DNA from: Thermohalobaculum sp964576075
GTDB lineage: Bacteria; Pseudomonadota; Alphaproteobacteria; Rhodobacterales; Rhodobacteraceae
NCBI GenBank assembly: GCA_964576075.1
Contig: CAZNTX010000029.1
Location: 1-39,372, forward strand
DNA: 39,372 nt
Direction: 5' to 3'
A program made the translations under genes and the position numbers. The notes beneath the pieces were generated by a model that made no database searches, had not been told where the DNA came from, and was given only the letters and a program-made list of their open reading frames with translations. This document shows positions 7,715 through 15,844 of the stretch, piece by piece. Position 1 is the first letter of the stretch. The number at the start of each line of letters is the position of its first letter.

Positions 7715-8112
7715 GGCGCCCCCACCACGAGCGCGATCTCCGACACCCCCGCCGCGCCGAGCCGCGCGACGATGGCGGCCGCGGTGGGGCCGGGGAGCGC
7801 GCGGTCGGCCCGCAGGTCGAGCCGGGCGAGGCCCTCTTCGGCGACGGCCGCGGCGATCGCGTCGTAGACCGCCTCGCCGCGCGCCTCGCGCCAGGCGATG
7901 CGCCCGTCGGCCGCGACATAGAGCGCATCGTCGCCGATCTCGGCGGGCGGGATCCGGCTCTCCGGGAGATCGACGGGCAGCGGCGCGCGCTCGGCGAGGG
8001 TGGGGGTCAGGAGAAAGAAGACGAGCAGCAGGAAGACGACGTTGATCATCGGCACCGCGCCGTCGCGCAGGCGACGGGGGCGGGGCGGGCCGAAATCCAT
8101 CTCCGCGCCCAT
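7711..8112 (-). CDS. exbD: ExbD/TolR-family protein, second copy
   Basis: This 133-residue inner-membrane protein has a short cytoplasmic start, one transmembrane helix (VPMINVVFLLLVFFLL) and a periplasmic domain. In canonical ExbD the helix carries an aspartate that conducts protons. Here the matching position is Asn24 in P-M-I-N-V-V, whereas the first ExbD copy has Asp. This copy may therefore not carry protons itself. It starts four bases after the preceding exbD and overlaps the TonB-like gene, so it is co-translated. Confidence 0.85.
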   Translation of the reverse strand: MGAEMDFGPPRPRRLRDGAVPMINVVFLLLVFFLLTPTLAERAPLPVDLPESRIPPAEIGDDALYVAADGRIAWREARGEAVYDAIAAAVAEEGLARLDLRADRALPGPTAAAIVARLGAAGVSEIALVVGAP

Positions 8113-8116
8113 CGGC

Positions 8117-8512
8117 TCACTCCGCCAGGACCACGGTGCCGAGCCCCGCGCGCCGGAGATGCTCGAGCACGACGACGAGCTCCTGCAGCGTCGCGTCCGG
8201 GGCGCTCTGCACGACGATATGGGCGTCCGGCGCGGGCATCAGCGGCGCGAGCGCGGGCGCGAGGCCTTCGAGCGTCACCGCCTCCCCGTTGAGCGCGAGG
8301 CCCGCGCGGGAGACGGTGACGATGCGCGGCGCGCCCTCGTAGGTGCCCTCGGCGGAGGAGGGGGCGGCGAGCTCGAGCGTGCGATCGGCGCCGACGCTCG
8401 CGGCGAGCATGAAGAAGACGAGCAGCAGGAACACGACGTCGATCATCGGCGTCAGGCTCGGACGGCGCGAGCGCCTGGGCTCGCCGAAGGCGAAGACCCC
8501 GGCCGCGCTCAT
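8117..8512 (-). CDS. exbD: ExbD/TolR-family protein, first copy
   Basis: This 131-residue protein has the ExbD signature SLTPMIDVVFLLLVFFML, with the proton-path Asp25. A small periplasmic domain ends the protein. With ExbB it would form the proton-driven motor that powers TonB-type transport across the outer membrane. The ATG at 8512 overlaps the exbB stop (ATGA). The longer open frame upstream runs antisense-like through exbB and is not real. Confidence 0.9.
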   Translation of the reverse strand: MSAAGVFAFGEPRRSRRPSLTPMIDVVFLLLVFFMLAASVGADRTLELAAPSSAEGTYEGAPRIVTVSRAGLALNGEAVTLEGLAPALAPLMPAPDAHIVVQSAPDATLQELVVVLEHLRRAGLGTVVLAE

Positions 8513-9204
8513 TCGGCGGCCTGCTTGGCGAGGTCGGGCGTCTCCACGCGGTTGAAGACGCGGGCGGCCATGTCCTCCATGTCGAGGCGCAGCCGGTCGA
8601 TCACGCTCTCGTACCAGGTGAGCGCCGCGGCGACGGGGATGGCGACGGCCATGCCCGCGGCGGTGGTGAGCAGCGCCTCCCAGATGCCGCCGGCGAGCGC
8701 GGAGGCGTCGGCCGCGGCGCCGGCGGTCTCGAGCCCCTGGAAGGCGGAGATCATGCCGAGCACCGTGCCGAAGAGGCCGAGCAGCGGCGCGATGGAGGCG
8801 ATGAGTTCGAGCCCGCGCAGCCCGGCTTGCGCCTCGCCGAGGATGCGCTTGGCGACGCGGGTGGTCTCCGCGGCGGCGTCGGCGCGGCTCATGGCGGGGT
8901 TGGTGACGGAGGCGATGGCGGTCGCGACGAGGCGGGCGCAGCTGCCCGAACCGCCGCGCGCCACGGTCTCGGCCTCGGCGTCCTTGCCGGCGGCCCAGAG
9001 ATCGACGGCGGTCTCCGCCTCGCTCCGGTTCCAGGCCCTTGTGGACGAGAGCGCCCAGAGCTTCCAGAGGATGATCGCGAGCGCCGCGACCGAGAGCGCC
9101 AGGATCGCCCAGATCGCCGGGCCGCCCTTCTCCAACAGATCGAGCGCGAGCGCCACGCGCGCCCCCTCCGCCGATCCGGCCGCATCCAAGGTCTCGCTCT
9201 CCAT
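8509..9204 (-). CDS. exbB: ExbB/TolQ/MotA-family proton channel protein
   Basis: This 231-residue inner-membrane protein has three transmembrane segments: one near residues 28-50, and a pair in the second half containing APLLGLFGTVLGMISAF and TTAAGMAVAIPVAAAL. Both are hallmark regions of the MotA/TolQ/ExbB proton channel family. It should assemble as a pentamer around ExbD and use the proton gradient. It is the first gene of exbB-exbD-exbD-tonB-like, with overlapping starts throughout. The ATG at 9204 is preceded by a weak purine-rich stretch (GAGACGAGGACGGGG). Confidence 0.92.
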   Translation of the reverse strand: MESETLDAAGSAEGARVALALDLLEKGGPAIWAILALSVAALAIILWKLWALSSTRAWNRSEAETAVDLWAAGKDAEAETVARGGSGSCARLVATAIASVTNPAMSRADAAAETTRVAKRILGEAQAGLRGLELIASIAPLLGLFGTVLGMISAFQGLETAGAAADASALAGGIWEALLTTAAGMAVAIPVAAALTWYESVIDRLRLDMEDMAARVFNRVETPDLAKQAAE

Positions 9205-9314
9205 CCCCGTCCTCGTCTCCCCGCGTCCCCCCGCTCCGCATAGTTAAATTGGAGCGCACAATCCAGGGGTCAGCCCCCGGTCCCAGGCGATTTCGGCCCG
9301 ATCGCCGGCGCGGC
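9205..9314 (-). promoter_or_regulatory. Possible exbB promoter region
   Basis: Between the upstream membrane-protein gene and exbB is a 110-bp gap with a conspicuous A/T-rich patch (CCAATTTAACTAT on the minus strand) in otherwise extremely GC-rich DNA. A short stem, GGCGAT/ATCGCC, lies upstream of it. It probably holds the exbB operon promoter, but no clean -35/-10 pair or iron box can be assigned. Confidence 0.3.
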
Positions 9315-9746
9315 TCAGCGCAGCCCCGCGATCCAGCGCATGACGAGGAACTGCCCCCAGCCCAGCATCGCGCAGGTGACCAGGATGCCGCGGCCGAGCG
9401 GCACCCCCTCGATGGCGCCGTAGATCGCCGCGGCGACGAGCCCGGCCGCGGCGCCGGCGAGCGTCCAGGGCAGCGGCCCGCGCAGATCGAGGACCCGGAG
9501 CGCGACGGCCGCCGTGGCGCCGAGGGTCGCCGTGAAGCCGAGGAGATAGGCGAAGATCTTGACCGCGCTGCGCCCGGCCTCCGCCTCCGCCTCGCCGGTC
9601 GGGCGGTCGCTGAGGCCGGCCATCAGGAAGACGAAGAGCGTCATGACGAGACCGAGGAGAAGCGGCGCGATCGCGAGCGCGAGCACCAGCCGCCGCGCCG
9701 GCGGGCGGCCTGCCTCGAGCGAGAGGGTGTCGTCGGCGCGCGTCAT
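9315..9746 (-). CDS. Small membrane protein of unknown function
   Basis: This 143-residue protein has about four hydrophobic segments: residues 19-44, 62-84, about 92-112, and about 120-140 ending in VMRWIAGLR. No enzyme motif is seen. I took the ATG at 9746; the open frame runs further upstream, but only through Arg/Pro-rich sequence with no sign of coding. It lies just upstream of exbB on the same strand and could be expressed with it, though the 110-bp gap makes a separate promoter for exbB likely. Function unknown. Confidence 0.65.
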   Translation of the reverse strand: MTRADDTLSLEAGRPPARRLVLALAIAPLLLGLVMTLFVFLMAGLSDRPTGEAEAEAGRSAVKIFAYLLGFTATLGATAAVALRVLDLRGPLPWTLAGAAAGLVAAAIYGAIEGVPLGRGILVTCAMLGWGQFLVMRWIAGLR

Positions 9747-9879
9747 GGGCCGCACTCTACCTGCGGTAGCGCGCCGCCGCAATCGGATTGCCCGCCCGCC
9801 GGGGCGTCCTGCGGGGCCCAGCCTTGCCGAGGGCGGGGCTGGGCGATAGGCTCTGCCCGACCCGATCCCGGAGGACATG

Positions 9880-11097
9880 ATGAACGTCAGCACCCCGATC
9901 GCGCCCGGGCGCGCGGATGTCGCGCGCTTCGACTGGGCCGACCCCTTCCGCCTCGAGGACCAGCTCTCCGAAGAGGAGCGCATGATCCGCGACAGCGCCC
10001 GCGCCTATGCCGAGGAGAAGCTTGCGCCGCGGGTGAAGGACGCCTTCGCCCGCGAGGAGACCGACCCCGCGATCTTCCGCGAGATGGGCGAGCTCGGCAT
10101 GCTCGGGGTGACGATCCCCGAGGCGCATGGCGGGCTCGGCGCGGGCTACGTGGCCTACGGGCTCGTGGCGCGGGAGGTCGAGCGGGTCGATTCGGGCTAT
10201 CGCTCGATGATGAGCGTGCAGTCCTCGCTCGTGATGCACCCGATCCACGCCTACGGGACCGAGGCGCAGCGGGAGCGCTATCTGCCGGGCCTCGCCCGGG
10301 GCGAGCTGATCGGCTGCTTCGGGCTGACCGAGCCCGATGCGGGCTCCGACCCCGCGGGCATGAAGACCCGGGCCGAGAAGATCGCGGGCGGCTACCGGAT
10401 CACCGGCTCCAAGATGTGGATCAGCAACTCCCCGATCGCCGACGTCTTCGTCGTCTGGGCGAAGTCCGAGGCGCATGGGGACAAGATCAAGGGCTTCGTG
10501 CTCGAGAAGGGGATGGCGGGGCTCTCCGCGCCGAAGATCGAGAACAAGCTGTCCTTGCGCGCCTCGGTGACGGGCGAGATCGTGATGGAGGGGGTCGAGG
10601 TCTCGGAGGAGGCGCTCCTGCCGAACGTGGAGGGGCTGAAGGGGCCCTTCGGCTGCCTCAACCGGGCGCGCTTCGGCATCGCCTGGGGCACGATGGGGGC
10701 GGCGGAGGCCTGCTGGCACGCCGCGCGGGCCTACACGCTCGACCGGACGCAGTTCGGCCGTCCGCTCGCACAGACCCAGCTCGTGCAGAAGAAGCTCGCG
10801 GACATGCAGACCGAGATCGCTCTTGGGCTGCAGGGGGCGCTGCAGGTCGGGCGGCTGATCGAGGCGGGGCAGTTGGCGCCCGAGGCGATCTCGCTCGTCA
10901 AGCGCAACAATTGCGGCAAGGCGCTCGAGATCGCGCGGATGGCGCGGGACATGCACGGGGGGAACGGGATCTCCGGCGAGTTCCCGGTGATGCGCCACAT
11001 GATCAATCTCGAGACGGTCAACACCTATGAGGGCACGCACGACATCCATGCGTTGATCCTCGGGCGGGCGCAGACGGGGCTGCAGGCCTTTTTCTGA
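9880..11097 (+). CDS. gcdH: Glutaryl-CoA dehydrogenase
   Basis: This 405-residue flavoprotein oxidises and decarboxylates glutaryl-CoA to crotonyl-CoA in lysine, tryptophan and glutarate breakdown. The acyl-CoA dehydrogenase fold is complete. The GcdH-type features are YRSMMSVQSSLVMHPI in the substrate region, GLTEPDAGSDP in the FAD site, and the catalytic Glu384 in NTYEGTHDIHALILG. GGAGG lies two bases before a first ATG (9877) and five before a second (9880), so I used the second; the difference is one residue. A CoA-transferase that can make glutaryl-CoA follows 131 bp downstream, after a strong hairpin. Confidence 0.93.
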   Translation: MNVSTPIAPGRADVARFDWADPFRLEDQLSEEERMIRDSARAYAEEKLAPRVKDAFAREETDPAIFREMGELGMLGVTIPEAHGGLGAGYVAYGLVAREVERVDSGYRSMMSVQSSLVMHPIHAYGTEAQRERYLPGLARGELIGCFGLTEPDAGSDPAGMKTRAEKIAGGYRITGSKMWISNSPIADVFVVWAKSEAHGDKIKGFVLEKGMAGLSAPKIENKLSLRASVTGEIVMEGVEVSEEALLPNVEGLKGPFGCLNRARFGIAWGTMGAAEACWHAARAYTLDRTQFGRPLAQTQLVQKKLADMQTEIALGLQGALQVGRLIEAGQLAPEAISLVKRNNCGKALEIARMARDMHGGNGISGEFPVMRHMINLETVNTYEGTHDIHALILGRAQTGLQAFF

Positions 11098-11115
11098 GGC
11101 GGTCGTGCGAGGGGG

Positions 11116-11150
11116 GCGCGCCGAGGGGGCATCGAACCCCCTCGGCGCGC
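11116..11150 (+). repeat. Strong hairpin between gcdH and CoA-transferase genes
   Basis: A perfect 14-bp stem GCGCGCCGAGGGGG / CCCCCTCGGCGCGC surrounds the 7-nt loop CATCGAA. It begins 19 bp after gcdH. There is no T-tract, so it may be a Rho-type or attenuating terminator, or protect the gcdH mRNA 3' end. It lacks the 52-nt loop of the dispersed family. Confidence 0.7.
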
Positions 11151-11228
11151 GGCGACGGCCGGGGGCCGCCGCCGGGCCCTCCGCCGCCGGCGCCGGCGCG
11201 GGACGGCGAGAGGGGATCGGGAGAGGCG

Positions 11229-12416
11229 ATGGCGCCGTCGGTCGAGGGCAGGTCCGGAGGGGAGGCGCCGCTCGCGGGGCTGCGGGTGGTCGAGCTCGCG
11301 CGGATCCTGGCCGGGCCCTGGATCGGGCAGACGCTCGCCGATCTCGGCGCCGAGGTGATCAAGGTGGAGAGCCCCGAGGGGGACGACACCCGGGGCTGGG
11401 GCCCGCCCTTCTACGAGCGCGAGGGGCGGCGCGAGAGCGCCTATTTCGCCTGCTGCAACCGGGGCAAGCGCTCGATCGCGCTCGATTTCCGGGATCCGGG
11501 CGATCTCGCGGTGGCGCGGGCGCTGCTCGCGCGGGCGGATGTGGCGATCGAGAATTTCAAGCTCGGCGGGCTCGCGAAGTTCGGGCTCGACCATCCGAGC
11601 CTGGCCGCGGAGAACCCCGGGCTGATCACCTGTTCGGTGACGGGGTTCGGGCAGGACGGGCCCTATGCGGCGCGGGCGGGCTACGACTTTCTCATCCAGG
11701 GGATGGGCGGGATCATGGATCTCACCGGCGAGGCGGACGGGCCGCCGCAGAAGCCGGGCGTCGCCTATGCCGACATCTTCACCGGGCTCTACGGGGTGAT
11801 CGCGATCCAGGCGGCGCTCGCCGAGCGGGTGCGGACCGGGCGGGGCCAGCATATCGACATGGCGCTGATGGATGCGCAGGTGGCCGTGCTCGCCAATCAG
11901 GCGGCGAATTTCCTGACCGCCGGGGTGGTGCCGCGGCGGCGGGGGAACGCGCATCCCTCGATCGTGCCCTATCAGGTCTTCCCCGTGTCCGACGGGCATC
12001 TCGTCATCGCCTGCGGGAACGACCGGCAGTTCGCGCGGCTGATGGCGGTGCTCGGGGCGCCCGGGCTCGCCGAGGATCCGGCCTATGCCACCAATTCCGC
12101 GCGGGTGGCGGCGCGGGAGGACCTGGTCCCGCGGATCGAGGCGCTGACGCGGGGCTGGGCGCGGGATGCGCTCATCGCGGCGCTCGAGCCGGTGGGGGTG
12201 CCCTGCGGCCCGATCAACACGGTGGCGGAGGTGTTCGCCGATCCGCAGGTGGTGCATCGCGGCCTGGTCGTCGCGCCCGGGGGGGTGCCGGGGGTGCGCA
12301 CGCCGATCCGCTTCTCGGAGGCGACGCTCGCGATCGGCCGGCCCCCGCCCGCGCTCGACGAGCACCGTAGCGAGATCCTGGCGGAGCTCGGCCTGCCGGA
12401 GCCCGCGCGCGGCTGA
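11229..12416 (+). CDS. CaiB/BaiF class III CoA-transferase, likely glutarate-specific
   Basis: This 395-residue enzyme moves CoA between carboxylic acids through aspartyl-CoA intermediates. The family start (LAGLRVVELARILAGPW), the GAEVIKVE strand and the catalytic Asp182 in YADIFTGLYG are all present. Bacterial relatives next to gcdH, and human SUGCT, use succinyl-CoA to make glutaryl-CoA. The position directly after glutaryl-CoA dehydrogenase supports that substrate here, but it is inference. The length is normal. The ATG at 11229 follows a GGGAGAGGCG region that can act as ribosome binding site. Confidence 0.9.
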   Translation: MAPSVEGRSGGEAPLAGLRVVELARILAGPWIGQTLADLGAEVIKVESPEGDDTRGWGPPFYEREGRRESAYFACCNRGKRSIALDFRDPGDLAVARALLARADVAIENFKLGGLAKFGLDHPSLAAENPGLITCSVTGFGQDGPYAARAGYDFLIQGMGGIMDLTGEADGPPQKPGVAYADIFTGLYGVIAIQAALAERVRTGRGQHIDMALMDAQVAVLANQAANFLTAGVVPRRRGNAHPSIVPYQVFPVSDGHLVIACGNDRQFARLMAVLGAPGLAEDPAYATNSARVAAREDLVPRIEALTRGWARDALIAALEPVGVPCGPINTVAEVFADPQVVHRGLVVAPGGVPGVRTPIRFSEATLAIGRPPPALDEHRSEILAELGLPEPARG

Positions 12417-12589
12417 GGACGCGGGGGGCTCGGCCGCGATCATTTCGCTTGCCTGCCGGGCGTGCCGGGCGCAGTCTCCGCGCGGCCCCATGAGAGCGAC
12501 GCCCGAAGACCGATGACCCGCCGCCGAGATCTGCCGCAGCCGAGCGCCGGCGCCCAGTCCTCCCTTCGCGCCCGGCCGGGGCGGGGCCT

Positions 12590-13492
12590 GTGAGCGGCGG
12601 GGGCGCGGCCCAGGGCATCCGCTTCGCCCTCCTCGCGGTGACGCTCTTCGCGCTGCAGGACGGCATCTCCAAGCATCTCGCGGCGCATTACCCGGTGCCG
12701 TTCTTCGTCATGATCCGCTACTGGTTCTTCGCCGCCTTCGTGCTGGCGCTGGCGAGCCGGAGCCCGGGCGGGCTCGCCGCCGCGGTGCGCACCAAGATGC
12801 CGCTCACGCAGGTCTTTCGCGGGCTGCTGCTCGCGGCGCAGATCATCGTGATCGTGAGCGCCTTCGATCTCATCGGCCTTTCGGCGACGCAGGCGATCTT
12901 CGCGCTCCATCCGCTGCTGACCACGCTGATCGCGATTCCGGTGCTCGGCGAGGCGGTGGGCTGGCGCAGGCTCGCGGCGGTGGGGGTGGGGCTCCTCGGC
13001 GTGCTCGTGATCATCCGCCCCGGCGCGGAGGTGTTCGACCCGGCCGCCTTCGTCGCGCTTCTGGCCGCGGCGATGTTCGCGGCCTATGCGGTGGCGACGC
13101 GCCTCGTGACCCGGGCCGACGGCTCCTCGAAGCCCGCCTTCTTCTACACCGGCGTGGCGGGGGCGGCGGGGCTCACCCTCGTCGGCCCGTTCTACTGGAC
13201 CGAGATGACCTGGCCGGATATCGGCTGGCTCGGGCTGCTCTGCGTCACGGGGATGTCGGGGCACTATTTCCTCATCCGCGCGCTCGACGCGACGGAGGCG
13301 GTGCGAATCCAGCCGCTCATCTACCTGCAGATGGTGCTGGGGATCACCATCGGCTGGGCGGTGTTCGACGAGGCGGTGGACTGGCCGGTGATCCTCGGCG
13401 TCGCGATGATCATCGCCGCGGGGCTCTACGCGATCTTCCGGGAGATGCGCCTCGCCCGCGCCGCGCGGCGGGCGGAGCGGCGGGGGGCGTGA
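12590..13492 (+). CDS. DMT-superfamily (EamA) permease
   Basis: This 300-residue inner-membrane protein has about ten hydrophobic helices in two EamA repeats (about residues 8-140 and 150-285). The end of the first repeat contains AVGVGLLGVLVIIRPG, a typical EamA end motif. Such proteins export metabolites, amino acids or amines; the substrate cannot be read from sequence. The start is GTG at 12590, after GGGGCGGGGCCT. The 173 bp before it hold nothing I recognise. It is convergent with the asparaginase gene, four bases apart. Confidence 0.88.
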   Translation: MSGGGAAQGIRFALLAVTLFALQDGISKHLAAHYPVPFFVMIRYWFFAAFVLALASRSPGGLAAAVRTKMPLTQVFRGLLLAAQIIVIVSAFDLIGLSATQAIFALHPLLTTLIAIPVLGEAVGWRRLAAVGVGLLGVLVIIRPGAEVFDPAAFVALLAAAMFAAYAVATRLVTRADGSSKPAFFYTGVAGAAGLTLVGPFYWTEMTWPDIGWLGLLCVTGMSGHYFLIRALDATEAVRIQPLIYLQMVLGITIGWAVFDEAVDWPVILGVAMIIAAGLYAIFREMRLARAARRAERRGA

Positions 13493-13496
13493 GCGC

Positions 13497-14507
13497 TCAG
13501 CCGCGGAGCGCCGCGCCCGCGCGGATCTCGCCGGCGACCTGTCCCCGCGTGGTCAGCACCGGGGCCCGGGCGGCGCCGAGATAGACGGGATCGGCCCGGT
13601 CGAGCACGCCGAGCCGGGCGAGGAGCTCGGCCATGGCGGCGGCGGCGGCGCGCTCGCCCCCGTCGTCGATCTTCACCGCGACGCCGAGCCCGGCCTCCGG
13701 CAGGATCGCGACGAGCCCGCCCTCGGCCCCGGTCTTGGCCGCCGTGCCGCCCGAGGCCGCGCGGGTGAAGAGCGTCGCCTCCCCGCCCTCGCGCCCGATG
13801 AGCAAGGGATGGGCCTTCATCGCCGCGGCGAGCCGGAGGGCGGCCTCCCCCCGCTTGCCGGAGAGCGCCCCCTCGGGCCGGGCGAAGCGGGCCATGGCGG
13901 TCGCGAGCCCGCGGATCGAGACGGCGAAATTGGGCGCCGAGCAGCCGTCGATCACCGGGCCGCCGGGCATCTCCCCGCAGGTCTCGGCGAGCGCGTCGGC
14001 GACGGCGCGCTGCACCGGGTGATCGGGCGCGTGATACTCCGGCCCTGCGCCGATGTCGCGGGCGAGGGTGAGGAAGCCCGTATGCTTGCCCGAGCACTGG
14101 TGGTGGGTCTGGTCGAGCGTCTCGCCGCGTTTGCGAAGCTCCGCCCGGGCGGCGGGGTCGAGGGGCGCGTGGGTGCCGCAGCGCAGCGCCCCCTGGTCGA
14201 GCCCGAGCCCCGCGAGCCAGGCGCGCACCAGGCCGGTATGCGCCGCCGCGCCCCCATGCGAGGCGCAGGCGAGGGCGAGGTGGCGCGCGTCGAGCCCCGC
14301 GCGATCGGCCGCCCCGCTGTCGACCATCGGCAGCGCCTGGATCATCTTGCAGGCCGAGCGCGGCAGATGGGCGCGGGCGACGTCGCCCCAGGCCATCTCG
14401 AGCGTGCCGTCCGGCCCGCAGACCGCGGCCGCGCCGCGGTGGACGCATTCGAGGATCTCGCCCCGCCAGACCTCGGCGAGCACGGGATTGGGGGCGGCGT
14501 CAGTCAT
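13497..14507 (-). CDS. L-asparaginase, Rhizobium etli type (PF06089)
   Basis: This 336-residue enzyme hydrolyses asparagine to aspartate and ammonia. It belongs to the R. etli asparaginase family, unrelated to E. coli AnsA/AnsB. The family's catalytic elements are all visible: Ser51 and Lys54 in RSACKM, Ser83 in CASHGG, Cys138 and Lys141 in QCSGKHTGF, and Cys189 in IDGCSAPNF. These match the Ser-Lys tandems and zinc-linked cysteines described for the R. etli enzyme. The ATG at 14507 overlaps the end of the upstream ECF sigma gene by eight bases, so the two are co-transcribed and probably coupled in translation. Confidence 0.93.
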   Translation of the reverse strand: MTDAAPNPVLAEVWRGEILECVHRGAAAVCGPDGTLEMAWGDVARAHLPRSACKMIQALPMVDSGAADRAGLDARHLALACASHGGAAAHTGLVRAWLAGLGLDQGALRCGTHAPLDPAARAELRKRGETLDQTHHQCSGKHTGFLTLARDIGAGPEYHAPDHPVQRAVADALAETCGEMPGGPVIDGCSAPNFAVSIRGLATAMARFARPEGALSGKRGEAALRLAAAMKAHPLLIGREGGEATLFTRAASGGTAAKTGAEGGLVAILPEAGLGVAVKIDDGGERAAAAAMAELLARLGVLDRADPVYLGAARAPVLTTRGQVAGEIRAGAALRG

Positions 14508-15105
14508 CCTGGAGCTCCAGCGAGAAGGCGGGGCCGAGCTCGGAGCGCAGCCGCGCGAAGGCGAGGCGCAGGCGCGACTTGACCGTGCCGAGCGGCAGGC
14601 CGAGCTCGGCCGCGATCTCCGGGTGGGAGAGGTCCGAGAAGAAGGCGAGGCGCACCACCGCGCGCTGCTCCTCCGAGAGCGTGGCGAGCGCCGTGCGCAC
14701 CCGGGCGTCGCGCTCGGCGCCGGCGAATTCGTAGTCCGGCGCCGGGGCGGGCTCTGGGTGGAGCGTGGGGTCGGTCGGGTCCGGCGCGCCGCGGGCGTCG
14801 CGGCGCAAAAGGTCGATCCGCTTGTTGCGCGCGATGGTGAAGATCCAGGTGGAGGCGCGGGCCTTGTCCGGGTCGAAGCTCTCGGCGCGGCGCCAGAGGA
14901 GGATCATCACCTCCTGCGCCGCCTCCTCGGCCGCCGCCTCCGCGGCGCCGGAGCGGATCAGGAAGGCTTTCACCCGGCCCGCATAGCGCGAGAACAGCTC
15001 CACGAAGGCCGCCCGGTCGCGCGCCTCGGCGACGGCGCAGAGGAGGGCCTCGTCGGCGGCCTCGCCCCAGCCGCGGGCAGGCGGCGTCTGTCGATCCTGG
15101 CTCAC
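14500..15105 (-). CDS. ECF-type RNA polymerase sigma factor, RpoE-like
   Basis: This 201-residue sigma factor has region 2 at about residues 31-102 (with STWIFTIARNKRID) and region 4 at about 137-190, including the helix-turn-helix end GTVKSRLR. The sequence resembles alphaproteobacterial RpoE of the RpoE-ChrR group (singlet-oxygen response) by eye. That group is normally followed by the zinc-containing anti-sigma factor ChrR. Here the next gene, overlapping by eight bases, is an asparaginase, and I see no anti-sigma gene nearby. The start is taken as GTG at 15105; the open frame continues upstream but antisense to a signal-peptide gene. The partner controlling this sigma factor is unknown. 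Confidence 0.88.
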   Translation of the reverse strand: MSQDRQTPPARGWGEAADEALLCAVAEARDRAAFVELFSRYAGRVKAFLIRSGAAEAAAEEAAQEVMILLWRRAESFDPDKARASTWIFTIARNKRIDLLRRDARGAPDPTDPTLHPEPAPAPDYEFAGAERDARVRTALATLSEEQRAVVRLAFFSDLSHPEIAAELGLPLGTVKSRLRLAFARLRSELGPAFSLELQDD

Positions 15106-15295
15106 GCGCGACCGTCTTCCCAATCCCCAGCGAACCCGGCCCTCGGCGGGCCATTGCCGACCCCGGGCCGACGCGCGCGGGGTGGCATTCCCGGCCGAAC
15201 CTGCGGTATGCTCGGCCCGGGCAACTCTGAGGCAAACCAACGTCCCCATCAAGGCCGACCAAGAGCATCGAAGGGACGACACGAGTGAGGCGAGC

Positions 15296-15814
15296 ATGAC
15301 GAACATCCTGACAGCGCTGGCGGTCGTCCTTCTGGCCGCGCTCCCCGCGGCGGCGCAGACCCAGAACCGGGTGGAGGTGCAGCGCGACTGGTCGGTGTTC
15401 CAGGCGGAGCAGGACGGCAACAAGATCTGCTGGATCGTCTCGCGCCCCACCAAATCGGTGGCGCTGCGCGGCGGCAAGCAGGTGAAGGTCAACCGCGGCG
15501 ACATCTATCTGATGGTCGCCGTCCGCCCGGCCGACAACGTGAAGAACGAGGTCTCCTTCATCTCCGGCTATCCGTTCAAGAACGATTCCGAGGTGGAGAC
15601 CAAGGTGGGCTCGGACGCCTTCACCCTGTTCACGAGCGGGGAGAACGCCTGGCTGCGCGGCCCGGAGGAGGACGCGCGGATCGTCGCGGCCTTCCGCAAG
15701 GGGGTGGACGCGGTCGTGGAGGGGGTCTCCCATCGCGGCACGACGACGGTGGACACCTTCTCGCTGCTCGGCTTCACCGCCGCGCTCGAGAGCGCGCAGT
15801 CGCGCTGCGGCTGA
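15296..15814 (+). CDS. IalB-like exported protein
   Basis: This 172-residue protein has a signal peptide (MTNILTALAVVLLAALPAAAQ). The mature part has an opening D-W-S-V-F, a C-W segment (KICWIVSRPTKS), the SGYPFK region, an RG-T-x-T-x-DTFSLLGFTAA end, and a final Cys. This layout is common in Rhodobacterales proteins assigned to the IalB group; their role is not established. The ATG at 15296 is preceded by GTGAGGCG. It is divergent from the ECF sigma gene with a 190-bp gap, and 30 bp before the next gene on the same strand, with which it probably forms an operon. Confidence 0.85.
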   Translation: MTNILTALAVVLLAALPAAAQTQNRVEVQRDWSVFQAEQDGNKICWIVSRPTKSVALRGGKQVKVNRGDIYLMVAVRPADNVKNEVSFISGYPFKNDSEVETKVGSDAFTLFTSGENAWLRGPEEDARIVAAFRKGVDAVVEGVSHRGTTTVDTFSLLGFTAALESAQSRCG

Positions 15815-15844
15815 GCCGCGCGGCGGACGGGGGGAGGTCGGGCC

